NCBI GenBank assembly: GCA_046351325.1
Contig: JAXLYR010000022.1
Coordinates: 1-64,000 of the forward strand
Source of the DNA: Xiheicaenibacterium sp046351325
GTDB lineage: Bacteria; Myxococcota_A; Polyangia; Polyangiales; Polyangiaceae
DNA: 64,000 bases
Direction of reading: 5' to 3'
The position numbers and the translations under genes are program-made. This document shows, in pieces, positions 28,922-37,876 of the stretch (positions within the stretch are counted from its first letter, which is position 1; each line of letters begins with the position of its first letter). Under the pieces are notes generated by a model. It had not been told where the DNA came from. It did no database searches and saw nothing but the letters and a program-made list of their open reading frames with translations.

Positions 28922-30394
28922 ATGACGGTCCGCTCTCGCCTGCGCCGCTGCGGCCTGCTTCGCTCGCGCCGAGACACGTCCGACCGACGCGGTGAAGCAG
29001 CCTTCTACCGCTACCGCGTCGCGGTGACGGCGCAGCTCACACTGTTCGCGGGGATCGTCGTCTTCCTCGCCACGGTGCTCTGGTGGCCGCTCGACAGCGT
29101 CGTGCTCGCAGACGAGCCCGTACGCGAGGGCTTCCGCTGGCTCCGAATCCGCGCCGTCTTCGTCGAGGTTCCAGTCCTCCTCGCCTTCGTGCTCTCAAGA
29201 CGCGTGCGGCGCTCGGCGCTCGTCCTCGGTCCGCTGAGCCTCGTGCTCTTGCTCGGCACCTTCGGGTTCTCGCTCGGGCGCGTGCCCGCGCGCGACCACA
29301 CCGCGCTCAGCGACGCGATGCTCGGCATCATCGCGATGGCGCTCCTGCCCGCGCGCTTGCGCACGCGCGCTGTGTGGTCGGTCGCGGCCGGAGCGGCCCT
29401 CGTCGCGGGCTACTTCATCAGCAACCCTGCGCGATGGGACGTCCCCGGCGCCTCGATGCAAGTGAGCTTCGCCGCGTTCGCGGTGGGCCTCACCGCGACG
29501 ATCGGTGAGGTCGGCTACCGCATCCTGCGCCGCGCGTTCTTCCAGCGGCGCGAGCTCGACGCGGCCAACGCGAAGCTCGCGAACATGAGCAGCTCCCTCG
29601 CGCGGACGGTGAGCGAGCGCACCCAGCAGCTGCGCGATCTCGCGACGCACCTCGCCGACGTGCAAGAGTCCGAGCGCCGGCGCATCGCGCGCGACCTGCA
29701 CGACGACCTCGGGCAGAGCCTCACGGCGCTCCGCTACACGCTCGCGCGCCTCGTCGACCGCATGCCGCCCGTCGACGATCGCGCGCAGGATCTCGTGGAC
29801 GACATGGGCTCGCTCCTCGACGGCACGTTCACCACCGTGCGCGCGTTCCTCTCGCAGCTCCGCCCGCGCATCCTCGACGATCTCGGGCTCGTCGCCGCAG
29901 CGGATTGGCTCGCGGTCCGCACGGCCGACGCGAGCGCGATCCCGTGCGACCTCGTCGTGACGGACGCTGCGCGCGCGGCCGAGCCGCGCCTCGATCCAGC
30001 GCACGCCCTCGCGCTCTTTCGTGCGCTCCAGGAGGCGCTCACCAACGCGCTCCGCCACGGCAAGCCGAGCCGCGTTCGAATGGCGATCGGCGCGGATGTC
30101 GACCGATTCTTCGTGCAAGTCGAAGACGACGGCGCCGGGTTCGATCCGAGCGAGCGCCCCTCGGGCTTCGGCTTGCTCGGGCTACGCGAGCGGCTCGTCG
30201 CGCTCGGCGGCGCGCTCGATCTCACGTCGACCCCCGGCAAGGGGACCTCGCTCGCAGCCTCGGTCCCCCTCGGCGCCGGCGAGCTCCCGACCGCCACGAC
30301 GACGAGCAACAGCGACCGTCCTCAAACGACGGGAGCGCCTTCGTCAGGCGGCGCGCCCCCCTCGGGCGGTGAGGTGATCATCCCCGACGCGTAG
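28922..30394 (+). CDS. Membrane sensor histidine kinase, NarX/DesK type
   Basis: 490 residues from the ATG at 28922; the frame is open much further upstream, but only as a shadow of the minus-strand gene. Residues about 35-215 hold six hydrophobic TM segments. A coiled coil (NAKLANMSSSLARTVSERTQQL) leads to the HisKA_3 dimerisation site ESERRRIARDLHDDLGQSL with the phospho-acceptor His. The HATPase_c domain has the N-box ALFRALQEALTNALRHG and G-boxes VEDDGAGFDP and GFGLLGLRERL. The last 30 residues are Thr/Ser/Pro/Gly-rich. It autophosphorylates and should pass phosphate to the response regulator encoded tail to tail with it. The two coding regions overlap by 73 bases. Confidence 0.9.
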   Translation: MTVRSRLRRCGLLRSRRDTSDRRGEAAFYRYRVAVTAQLTLFAGIVVFLATVLWWPLDSVVLADEPVREGFRWLRIRAVFVEVPVLLAFVLSRRVRRSALVLGPLSLVLLLGTFGFSLGRVPARDHTALSDAMLGIIAMALLPARLRTRAVWSVAAGAALVAGYFISNPARWDVPGASMQVSFAAFAVGLTATIGEVGYRILRRAFFQRRELDAANAKLANMSSSLARTVSERTQQLRDLATHLADVQESERRRIARDLHDDLGQSLTALRYTLARLVDRMPPVDDRAQDLVDDMGSLLDGTFTTVRAFLSQLRPRILDDLGLVAAADWLAVRTADASAIPCDLVVTDAARAAEPRLDPAHALALFRALQEALTNALRHGKPSRVRMAIGADVDRFFVQVEDDGAGFDPSERPSGFGLLGLRERLVALGGALDLTSTPGKGTSLAASVPLGAGELPTATTTSNSDRPQTTGAPSSGGAPPSGGEVIIPDA

Positions 30395-30987
30395 GCGTAT
30401 TTCACGAGGTCGGGGACGGTCTGCACGCCAAGCTTCTCGCGCACGCGCGCGAGGTGGTTGCTCACAGTGCACGATTGCAAATCGAGTTCGGCTGCGATCT
30501 CCGCGACCGAGCGCCCCGACACGAGCAGCAGCAGCACCTGGTGCTCGCGCCGCGAGAGCTTCTCGTGCCCAGCGCGGATCGGCCGACCGCTGAGAGCGCC
30601 CGGGCGCTCCGGCGACGCGCGCTTGCCGGCGGCTGCGGAGCGGATGGCCTCGACGAGCTCGCTCGGCGGACGCTCCTTCGACACGTAGAAGGCAGCGCCG
30701 TCGAGGAGCGCGCGGTACGCGAACTGGTCCTCCGGGTGACTCGACAGGACGACAACCGCCAGCTCGGGGCGCTCGGTGTGCAGGCGCCTCAGCACCTCCG
30801 TCCCGCTCAGCCGCGGCAGCGAAAGATCGAGGACGAGGACGTTGGCGCGCGAGAGCGCCTCGGCCTTCATCAGCCGAAGGCCGTCATCTGCCTCCCCCAC
30901 GACTTCGAGGCCGTCCGTGGCGCGAAGAAGCTCGATCACGCCGTGGCGCACGATGGGGTGATCGTCGGCGACGAATACGCGAATCAC
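30322..30987 (-). CDS. LuxR/NarL-family response regulator
   Basis: 221 residues from a GTG at 30987 (VIRVFVADDHPIVRHG). The receiver domain has the acidic pair DD, the phospho-Asp in ANVLVLDLSLPRLSG, the conserved Ser/Thr in VVVLSSHPED and Lys in YVSKERPP. The C-terminal LuxR HTH is clear (LSRREHQVLLLLVSGRSVAEI...SCTVSNHLARVREKLG). It is the probable partner of the histidine kinase, an arrangement that is usually in tandem but is convergent here. The Pro/Gly-rich last 20 residues are encoded antisense to the kinase tail. Confidence 0.9.
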   Translation of the reverse strand: MIRVFVADDHPIVRHGVIELLRATDGLEVVGEADDGLRLMKAEALSRANVLVLDLSLPRLSGTEVLRRLHTERPELAVVVLSSHPEDQFAYRALLDGAAFYVSKERPPSELVEAIRSAAAGKRASPERPGALSGRPIRAGHEKLSRREHQVLLLLVSGRSVAEIAAELDLQSCTVSNHLARVREKLGVQTVPDLVKYAYASGMITSPPEGGAPPDEGAPVV

Positions 30988-31026
30988 AGTGGGACAACGA
31001 TGAGCGTCGCATCGCCCACGGGCAAT

Positions 31027-31204
31027 CAACAATTGTTTGGGGCCGCTCGTATGTCGCCCTCGAATCCTTTCCGTCGCTTTGCGACGCAAACAACTTGGGC
31101 GAATTCTTTCCGTCGCTTCGCGACGCAAACAACTTGGGCTCGCTTTCGCTCGCCCAACATGGGGAATTCTTTCCGTCGCTTCGCGACGCAAACAATTGTT
31201 CGGG
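31027..31204. repeat. Palindromic (REP-like) repeat cluster
   Basis: Three copies of a 39-bp unit lie at 31062-31100, 31101-31139 and 31164-31204. Each contains the hairpin CGTCGC-TTC-GCGACG (first copy CTTTGCGACG) followed by CAAACAACTTGGGC or, in the third copy, CAAACAATTGTTCGGG. The first two are in direct tandem. A 24-base interrupted segment (tcgctttcgctcgcccaaca...) separates the third. The cluster is preceded by the 16-bp repeat at 31027. It fills the gap between the response-regulator start and the lipoprotein gene. It does not code; its frames give only repeats. Confidence 0.85.
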
Positions 31205-31279
31205 TCGACGATGGGGACGGCCGCCACATATTCGGAGGACGCGCTTCACTAACAATCTTGAAAGCATGGTCAGAACAGA

Positions 31280-31882
31280 ATGAAGACAATCTCGATCCTC
31301 GCGACGGCGTGCGTCGGCGCGATGCTCCTCGCGGGCTGCTCGGACGACGCATCCGGCGGCGCGGGTGGGAGCGGGGCCAGCGGCGGAGCTGGAGGCTCCA
31401 ATGAGGGTGGCTCTGGCGGGTCCGTCAGCAGCTCGACGGGCGGCGCAGGGGGAGCCGGCGGCGCGGGATGCGCGCCGACCGTTTGTCAGGACGCCAACAT
31501 CACAGCCCAGGTCGACCCCATAACGGCCTTCGGTCTCATCCAGGGCCTCTACCAGGGGCACCCCAACGCGCAGTGCGCGGAGTCATCCCTCACCCAGAGC
31601 CAATTCACGACGAACAAGACGCTCACGCTGCAAGTCGACAGCGGCGGCAGCATCTTCCTCTCCGGCGATGGCGTCGACTACGGCTGGAACTTCCTGACGG
31701 CCGGCGACTGCGATTTTGCATGCGCTGACGGCGAAGGGACGACGTGGGTCTCCTTTCAAGACGATAGCAGCTCCGCGCTCACATCCACTGTGACGTTTGG
31801 CGTGCGGTCGGATGGGAGCCCTACAGACTTCACTCTCCACGCGAACCCTGACTGTTCAGTCACCGATCTCATCAAGCTATGA
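31280..31882 (+). CDS. Lipoprotein with Gly/Ser-rich linker
   Basis: 200 residues. Signal MKTISILATACVGAMLLAGC has a perfect LAGC lipobox. Residues about 24-65 are a Gly/Ser/Ala linker that would hold the globular part off the membrane. The mature domain (residues 66-200) has four or more Cys and beta-rich segments. No known family recognised. Flanked on both sides by palindromic repeats. Confidence 0.8.
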   Translation: MKTISILATACVGAMLLAGCSDDASGGAGGSGASGGAGGSNEGGSGGSVSSSTGGAGGAGGAGCAPTVCQDANITAQVDPITAFGLIQGLYQGHPNAQCAESSLTQSQFTTNKTLTLQVDSGGSIFLSGDGVDYGWNFLTAGDCDFACADGEGTTWVSFQDDSSSALTSTVTFGVRSDGSPTDFTLHANPDCSVTDLIKL

Positions 31883-31911
31883 GCCTAGTTGGGGGGTCTT
31901 GTAGGCCCAGG

Positions 31912-32010
31912 CCCGAATGGACCCCAATTGGCGACTTGCTCCCCTCGCGGAGCGAGGGGGACGAGTCCCCCAAGTTGCTCACCGAACGACGGGAGCGAGT
32001 CGCCCAAGTT
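31912..32010. repeat. Second palindromic repeat cluster with overlapping hairpins
   Basis: The segment holds CCCCTCGC-GGA-GCGAGGGG (31941-31959) and, overlapping it, GGGGGAC-GA-GTCCCCC (31956-31971). CCCAAGTT follows twice, at 31970 and near 32003, which is the reverse complement of the AACTTGGG end of the repeats at 31062-31204. It therefore looks like a degenerate, inverted relative of the first cluster. The two stems cannot form together, so it could also act as a terminator or attenuator before the next gene. Confidence 0.55.
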
Positions 32011-32034
32011 TTTGCACACTGTTTTGGAGGGACA

Positions 32035-32622
32035 ATGGCTACACGATCACTGTCGGCGAGTCGGATTGGCGGGTGGGTATTGGCTGGCGGCCTCCTCTTC
32101 GGAGTGGCCTCCTGCGCGAAGTTCTTCGACACGACGATCTACTCTCGAGACCCGTACACAGGCGCCTGTCCAGATCCGGTCCAGGACGGCGCGGCGCCCG
32201 GCGAGGAGTGCGAGACCGCAGAAGACTGCGCCGAGGTCTGCTGCGACTGTGCGATCAACGACCGCCCCTCGTACGGCGCGGCGGCGTGCATCGACCACGT
32301 CTGCGCTTCTGCCGACGAGGTTTGCTCGTACGTGCTCGAGAACCAACCGAAGGCGTGCGCTCCAATGGTGCTCGGAAACCAGGAAGACGGGGCCTGCCCC
32401 AGCACCGAGCAAGACGGCAAGTCACCGGGGAAGGAGTGCGAGGCAGCCGAGGACTGCAAGGGCGAGTGCTGCACGTGCCCCGACGGCGTCACCACCTACG
32501 AGGCCTCGTCGTGCCAGATCGATCTCGTGGAGACTGGCAAACAACTCTGTCAGGAGCCCGAGGTCGCCTGCCAGGACGCGCTCGACGCAAACCCCGCCCT
32601 CTGCCCTGCCGCGACCCCCTGA
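32035..32622 (+). CDS. Cys-rich lipoprotein with internal duplication
   Basis: 195 residues from the ATG at 32035, preceded by GGAGG. Signal ...VLAGGLLFGVASC carries a VASC lipobox. The mature part consists of two homologous Cys-rich units: GACPDPVQDGAAPGEECETAEDCAEVCCDC and GACPSTEQDGKSPGKECEAAEDCKGECCTC, about 80 residues apart. Each has eight or so Cys, suggesting disulfide-rich modules. Secreted to the envelope; function unknown. Confidence 0.75.
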   Translation: MATRSLSASRIGGWVLAGGLLFGVASCAKFFDTTIYSRDPYTGACPDPVQDGAAPGEECETAEDCAEVCCDCAINDRPSYGAAACIDHVCASADEVCSYVLENQPKACAPMVLGNQEDGACPSTEQDGKSPGKECEAAEDCKGECCTCPDGVTTYEASSCQIDLVETGKQLCQEPEVACQDALDANPALCPAATP

Positions 32623-32647
32623 TCGCGGCCGATGACCGCGGCTCAGC

Positions 32648-35218
32648 TCAGAACGCGTTGCCGATCGTGAACTCGAACTTGTTCGACTCTTCGTACGAGA
32701 GCGGCGCGAAGGGAAAGCCCCACTCGAAGCGGAGCGGCCCGAGCGGCGAGATCCACCGAAGCCCGAGACCCCAGGAGGTGCGTACCTTGAGCAGGCTCTC
32801 GGGCTTGAAGCACGGATCGGTGACGGAGTCCGGCGAAGCCGGCGCAGCGTCGCAATAGAGGTCCTCGAGGTTCCAGGCGTTGCCGAGGTCCGTGAAGATG
32901 ACGCCGCGCAGCTGCACGGCCTCGATGATCGGGAACTCGATCTCGATGTTCTGGAAGTACATCAGGTTGCCGCCGATGTTCGCCCCGTTGCGGATCGGGT
33001 CGCTGTTCTCATCGAGCGCATTGCGGAGCGGCAACCGCGGGCCGACCGAGCGCAGGGGGAAGCCGCGCAGGTCGAAGATGCCCCCGAGGAAGAAGCGCGC
33101 GTAGATGGGCACGCCCGTCGGATCAGGGCTCGTCACCGCACCCGCCTCGCTGTTGAAGCGGAAGATGATGTCGTCGGTGATCGGGTAGTAGGCCTTGAAG
33201 TTGCCGCGGTATTTGAAGAACTGGTTGTCCGTGCCGAAGATCGCGGGCGCGAACTCCGCCGACAAGTTCAGGTAGATACCGCTCGTCGGGAAGAGCTGGT
33301 TGTTGCGCGTGTCGAGCGTCAGCGTGGGCTTGATGCTCGAGGTGACGCCGTCGTTGAAGAGGTTCGCGAGCGGCAGCTTCTTGAAGACGCTGACCGTGCT
33401 CGCCGTGCCGAAGAACGTCGCCGGAGACGAGTTCGAGATCTCGTCGTTTTGGATCGTGTAGGTGAGCGACGCGCGGAGCTCGGGCTGGATGATCGGGTAG
33501 CCGAGGGTGATCTGTCCGCCGAGCGAGTTCTGCGCGAACTGCTCGTATTGGTTCAGCCGGTCGTACAAGCTGATCGAGCCGGAGAGCTCAGTCTCGAAGA
33601 GGTAAGGCTCGACGAAGCGGAAGTCGACGAGCTGTCGGAGCCCGGAGATCTGGGCTTGCAGCGAGAACGCTTGACCGTTGCCGAAGAGGTTCGACTGTTG
33701 GATCTGCGCGGTCGCGATGAAGCTCTCGATGCTGGAGAAGCCCGCGCCGATTTGGAAGGTCCCCGTCGGCTTCTCCACGATGCGGACGACGACGTTGATC
33801 GAGTCCTCGGTGTCGCCTTGCTCGGTCGTGATGTCGACCCGCTCGAAGTAGCCGAGCGAGACGATGCGGCGCTTGCTGCGCTCGAGCGCCGTCTCGCTGA
33901 AGAGCTTCTGCTCTTCGATCTCGAGCTCACGGCGGATGACCTTGTCGCGGGTCTTCGTGTTGCCGACGACCTCGATGCGGCCGAAGACGACCGGCTTGTT
34001 GCGCTTGATCGCGATGCGGATGTCGACCTCGTTCGCGGTCGGGTCGACGTCGTTGTCGAGCGGGACCTCGACGTTCGCAAAGCCCTGGTCGCGGTACATC
34101 CGCTGGATGTTGCCGATGTCCTTCGCGATGGCGGCGCGGTTGAAATAGTCGCCCGGACGCGAGCGGATCATGTCCCGCAGCGCGCGCCGCCCACCGATCG
34201 GCTCGACCTCTTTGCCGTCCGCATCCTTCTCGTAGACGGCGACCGAGCGGATCTTGAAGCGCGGCCCCTCCACGATCGGGATCGTGATCTCGATGCCGGT
34301 GCGGTCGGGCGTGATCATCACGCGCGGGGTCGCCACCTGCACGCCGAGGAAGCCGCGGTCGTAGTAGAGCGAGTTGATGATGAGCACGTCGCGCTCGAAC
34401 GCGTCGGCGCGGAACGACGCCCCCGACCCGAAGTCGAAGAAGCTCGTGTGCCCGGTGATCATCACCTCGCGGAGGTCGTCCTCCGAGACGTTGTTGTTCC
34501 CCACGAAGGAGATGCGGCGGATCGTGACCTGTTCGTGCTCGGCGATCTTGAACTTGAGCTCGACCTGGCTGTCTTTCGTCTGGCCGACCTCGTAGTCGAC
34601 CTCGGCCAGGAAGAAGCCCTCTTCGGCGTACTTGTCGCGGAGCTTCTGCACGCCACGGCGGAGCGCGGAGTAGCTCAGCACCGACCCGATCTTCACCTCG
34701 ACGCTGAGCGCCTCGAGGAGGTCGTCGTTGTCGACGGCGCTGTTCCCCTCGAACGTGATGTTTTTGATCGCGGGGCGCTCGTGGACGATGATTCTGAGGT
34801 CGACGCCGTTGTCCTTGCGGGTGAGCTCGACCTTGATGTCGTCGAAGTAGAGCGACCTCCACATCTCCTTGACGTCTTGCGCGAGCCCCTCCGGCGAGAA
34901 GACCTGACCCACGCGCACGTTGCGGAGGAGCGCCTCGACGTCTTCGGTCGGCAGGCGGGAGTTGCCGGTGATGACAACTTTGTCAATGACGAGCCCGCGC
35001 GCGAGATCCGCCTCGCTCGGAGGGAGTGGAGGGAGCGGCTGTGAGGTCGGCTGTGGCTGAGGCTGGGGTTGTTGAGCCCACGCCGACGCGGTCGGCAAGG
35101 CGAACGCCAGCAGCGCGACGAGGACGCCCACCCACGAAAGAAGACGTCGAGCGCGCGGGCGACGCCGTGAGCACGCCCGACGACGAGAGCCTGGAATTGT
35201 CCGAGCGGAAGCTCGCAT
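32648..35218 (-). CDS. bamA: Outer-membrane protein assembly factor BamA
   Basis: 856 residues. It inserts beta-barrel proteins into the outer membrane. A signal peptide ends near SAWAQ, followed by a Gln/Pro-rich linker. Five POTRA domains run to about residue 460 (starts such as IDKVVITGNSRLPTEDV, IKNITFEGNSAVDNDDL, IRRISFVGNNNVSEDDL, FGRIEVVGNTKTRDKVI). The 16-strand barrel carries the conserved LRGF motif (IFDLRGFPLRSVGPRLPL) and ends in FEFTIGNAF, with the terminal Phe expected of outer-membrane barrels. Divergent from parC. Confidence 0.96.
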   Translation of the reverse strand: MRASARTIPGSRRRACSRRRPRARRLLSWVGVLVALLAFALPTASAWAQQPQPQPQPTSQPLPPLPPSEADLARGLVIDKVVITGNSRLPTEDVEALLRNVRVGQVFSPEGLAQDVKEMWRSLYFDDIKVELTRKDNGVDLRIIVHERPAIKNITFEGNSAVDNDDLLEALSVEVKIGSVLSYSALRRGVQKLRDKYAEEGFFLAEVDYEVGQTKDSQVELKFKIAEHEQVTIRRISFVGNNNVSEDDLREVMITGHTSFFDFGSGASFRADAFERDVLIINSLYYDRGFLGVQVATPRVMITPDRTGIEITIPIVEGPRFKIRSVAVYEKDADGKEVEPIGGRRALRDMIRSRPGDYFNRAAIAKDIGNIQRMYRDQGFANVEVPLDNDVDPTANEVDIRIAIKRNKPVVFGRIEVVGNTKTRDKVIRRELEIEEQKLFSETALERSKRRIVSLGYFERVDITTEQGDTEDSINVVVRIVEKPTGTFQIGAGFSSIESFIATAQIQQSNLFGNGQAFSLQAQISGLRQLVDFRFVEPYLFETELSGSISLYDRLNQYEQFAQNSLGGQITLGYPIIQPELRASLTYTIQNDEISNSSPATFFGTASTVSVFKKLPLANLFNDGVTSSIKPTLTLDTRNNQLFPTSGIYLNLSAEFAPAIFGTDNQFFKYRGNFKAYYPITDDIIFRFNSEAGAVTSPDPTGVPIYARFFLGGIFDLRGFPLRSVGPRLPLRNALDENSDPIRNGANIGGNLMYFQNIEIEFPIIEAVQLRGVIFTDLGNAWNLEDLYCDAAPASPDSVTDPCFKPESLLKVRTSWGLGLRWISPLGPLRFEWGFPFAPLSYEESNKFEFTIGNAF

Positions 35219-35455
35219 CTAGGGAACGATGGGTGCGCCGCCGTCGACCAACGCGGGCCGACGAGACGTGGGTTGGAGGGGAAGTCGCTGCGGCACGAGC
35301 GCGTGAGCCGTACCGCAGGGACGTGCAGGTCACAAGGGCGTCAACCGAGAGCCCTCGACCGCGGAGAGCCGCACCTCGGACCTTGACCGACGCGCAAAGC
35401 GCTTCTAAAGACCACCTTCCCCCTTCACTGAACGCGAGTTTACCAGAGGCTTACC

Positions 35456-37876
35456 GTGGCCCGGCCCGCATCATCGAAGCAGAGCTCCTCCACACCGCCG
35501 CCTCCCCTCTACTTCGAGGACACGTCTCTCTCGCGTGAGGCCGAGCGCCGATACCTCAACTACGCGTTGAGCGTCATCACCTCGCGCGCGCTCCCCGACG
35601 TGCGCGACGGACTGAAGCCCGTGCAGCGGCGCATCCTCTACACGATGCACCACGATCTGCGCCTCGCCCCCGACGCGAAGGCACGCAAGAGCGCGGCGGT
35701 CGTCGGCGACGTGATGGGTAAATATCACCCGCACGGCGACCAGGCGATTTACGACGCGATGGTGCGCCTCGCGCAGCCGTGGGTGATGCGCGCCCCCATG
35801 GTCGAGGGCCAGGGCAATTTCGGGAGCGTCGACGGCGATTCCCCCGCGGCCATGCGCTACACCGAGGCGAAACTCAGGCCGATCGCGCTCGAGCTCCTCA
35901 GCGAACTCGGCCAGCGCACGGTGGATTGGCGACCGAACTACGACGGCACCCGCAGCGAGCCCGTCGTGCTGCCGGCGCGCTTCCCGAACCTCCTCGTCAA
36001 CGGCGCGCAGGGCATCGCGGTCGGCATGGCGACGAGCATTCCGCCGCACAACTTGGGCGAGATCATCGACGCGTCCATCGCCCTGATCGAGACGCCCGAC
36101 CTCCCGACCAAGAAGCTCGTGTCGTTCGTCAAGGGCCCTGACTTTCCGACGGGCGGCCTGCTCATGGCCTCGCGACGCGAGATCGAGGACATCTACGAGA
36201 CGGGGAGCGGCTCACTGAAGCTCCGCGGCGAGTGGACGACGGAAGAAGAGGACGGTCGCCGCGGCTCCTCTTCGATCGTCATCACATCCATCCCGTTCGC
36301 GGTGGAGCGCGCCAACATCGTCGAGAAGATCGCGCAGGTCATCATCTCGAAGAAGCTGCCGACGCTGCTCGACGTTCGCGACGAGTCGACGGAGCAGATC
36401 CGCATCGTGCTCGAGATCAAGAAGGGTACCGATCCGCAGCTCGTGATGGCGTACCTCTTCAAGCAGACGCCGCTCGCGCAGAACGTCCAGGTCAACCTGA
36501 CCTGCCTCGTCCCCGACTCGCTCGCCCCCGGCGAGGGTGAGGCCTGCTCGCCGAAGCGCCTCGGCGTCCGCGACATCCTTCGCTCGTTCCTTGATTTTCG
36601 CCTCGCGACGCTCACGCGCCGCATCGAGTTCGAACTCGACGAGGTGAAGAAGCGCATCCACCTCCTCGAGGGCTTCGAGATCGTCTTCGACGCGCTCGAC
36701 GAGGTCATCCGCATCATCCGCCGCAGCGAGGGCCGCGCTGACGCAGCCTCCCAGCTGATGAAGCGGTTCTCCCTGTCGGAGGAGCAGACGGACGCCATCC
36801 TCGAGCTTCGCCTCTACCGCCTGGCGCGGCTCGAGATCCTGATGATCCGCAAAGAGCTGGCGGAGAAGCGCGCGCAGGCGAAGCACCTCGAGGGCGTGCT
36901 CAAGTCGACCGACAAACGCTGGGCGATGATCCGCGACGAGCTCAAGGACATCCGCGGCAAGTACGCCGACAAGCGACGCACCAAGATCGCCGGCTCGATC
37001 GACGAGCCCGAGTTCCAGGCCGAGGATTTCATCATCGACGAGGACGCGAACGTCATCCTCTCGACCCAGGGCTGGTTGAAGCGCGCCAAGGAGATCAAAG
37101 ATCTCGGCTCGACCCGACTTCGCGAGGGCGACTCGGTGCTGGCCGCCACCGCGGGCTCGACCCGCGCGTCGGTCGCGTTCTTCTCGAACTACGGCAGCTG
37201 CTACGTGACGCGCATCCACGAGGTGCCGCAGTCGACAGGTTACGGCGACCCCGTTCAGAAGCTGTTCAAGCTCGCAGACGGCGAGCGGATGATCGCGATG
37301 TTCGGCTTCGATCCGCGCGTCCTCGAGGTCCCACCCGCGGCGTCCGCGAGCGGCGACGACGACGCCGAGCCCTCCTCCAGCGAGGTCGGGCCCGAGCCTC
37401 CGTTCGCGGTCGCGGTGACGAAGAGCGGTCTCGCGCTCCGCTTCTCGCTGCGTGGGCATCGCGATCCGTCGACGCGCAGCGGACGTCGGTTCGCCCGCCT
37501 GAACGAGGGTGACGAGATCGCGTACGTCGGCCTCTGCTCCGACGAGGACGCTGTCCTCGCCGTCGCGAGCGACGGGCACGCGCTCGCGGTCTACACCTCC
37601 GACGTCGCGCTCCTCTCCGGTGCCGGCAAGGGCACGATCCTCATCAAGCTCGCGGAGGGCGAGCGCGTGGTCGGTGCGACCGTGGTTCCGACGGCCTCGG
37701 GGAAGGTCACGGTCGTCAGCGACAAGGGCAAAGAGAGCTCGCTCGTCGTCGACAAATTCCTCGGCGAGCGCGCGCGTCCCGGTGAGGTCTTCATGCGCCG
37801 CGAGAAGCCGCAGCGCCTGCTGCTACCGCCCCCCGAGCTCCCGCCGCTCAAGTTCGACACTGAGGAGGGAACCTGA
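35456..37876 (+). CDS. parC: DNA topoisomerase IV subunit A (GyrA/ParC family)
   Basis: 806 residues from a GTG preceded by CCAGAGG. It cuts and reseals DNA in type II topoisomerases. The winged-helix region has RALPDVRDGLKPVQRRILY and YHPHGDQAIYDAMVRLAQPW. The catalytic Tyr is Y135 in AMRYTEAKL. The C-terminal beta-pinwheel lacks a clear GyrA-box (QRRGGKG), which favours ParC over GyrA. It is followed by the B subunit with a TGATG overlap. Decatenates chromosomes at division. A chance remains that this pair acts as gyrase. Confidence 0.85.
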   Translation: MARPASSKQSSSTPPPPLYFEDTSLSREAERRYLNYALSVITSRALPDVRDGLKPVQRRILYTMHHDLRLAPDAKARKSAAVVGDVMGKYHPHGDQAIYDAMVRLAQPWVMRAPMVEGQGNFGSVDGDSPAAMRYTEAKLRPIALELLSELGQRTVDWRPNYDGTRSEPVVLPARFPNLLVNGAQGIAVGMATSIPPHNLGEIIDASIALIETPDLPTKKLVSFVKGPDFPTGGLLMASRREIEDIYETGSGSLKLRGEWTTEEEDGRRGSSSIVITSIPFAVERANIVEKIAQVIISKKLPTLLDVRDESTEQIRIVLEIKKGTDPQLVMAYLFKQTPLAQNVQVNLTCLVPDSLAPGEGEACSPKRLGVRDILRSFLDFRLATLTRRIEFELDEVKKRIHLLEGFEIVFDALDEVIRIIRRSEGRADAASQLMKRFSLSEEQTDAILELRLYRLARLEILMIRKELAEKRAQAKHLEGVLKSTDKRWAMIRDELKDIRGKYADKRRTKIAGSIDEPEFQAEDFIIDEDANVILSTQGWLKRAKEIKDLGSTRLREGDSVLAATAGSTRASVAFFSNYGSCYVTRIHEVPQSTGYGDPVQKLFKLADGERMIAMFGFDPRVLEVPPAASASGDDDAEPSSSEVGPEPPFAVAVTKSGLALRFSLRGHRDPSTRSGRRFARLNEGDEIAYVGLCSDEDAVLAVASDGHALAVYTSDVALLSGAGKGTILIKLAEGERVVGATVVPTASGKVTVVSDKGKESSLVVDKFLGERARPGEVFMRREKPQRLLLPPPELPPLKFDTEEGT

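Noticed and set aside
31062..31204. Repeat cluster as a CRISPR array
   Set aside because: Units are adjacent or irregularly spaced, no unique spacers of constant length and no cas genes; the units contain internal hairpins typical of REP elements.
33449..35044. Plus-strand open frame of 531 codons opposite bamA
   Set aside because: Shadow composition; BamA POTRA and barrel motifs prove the minus strand.
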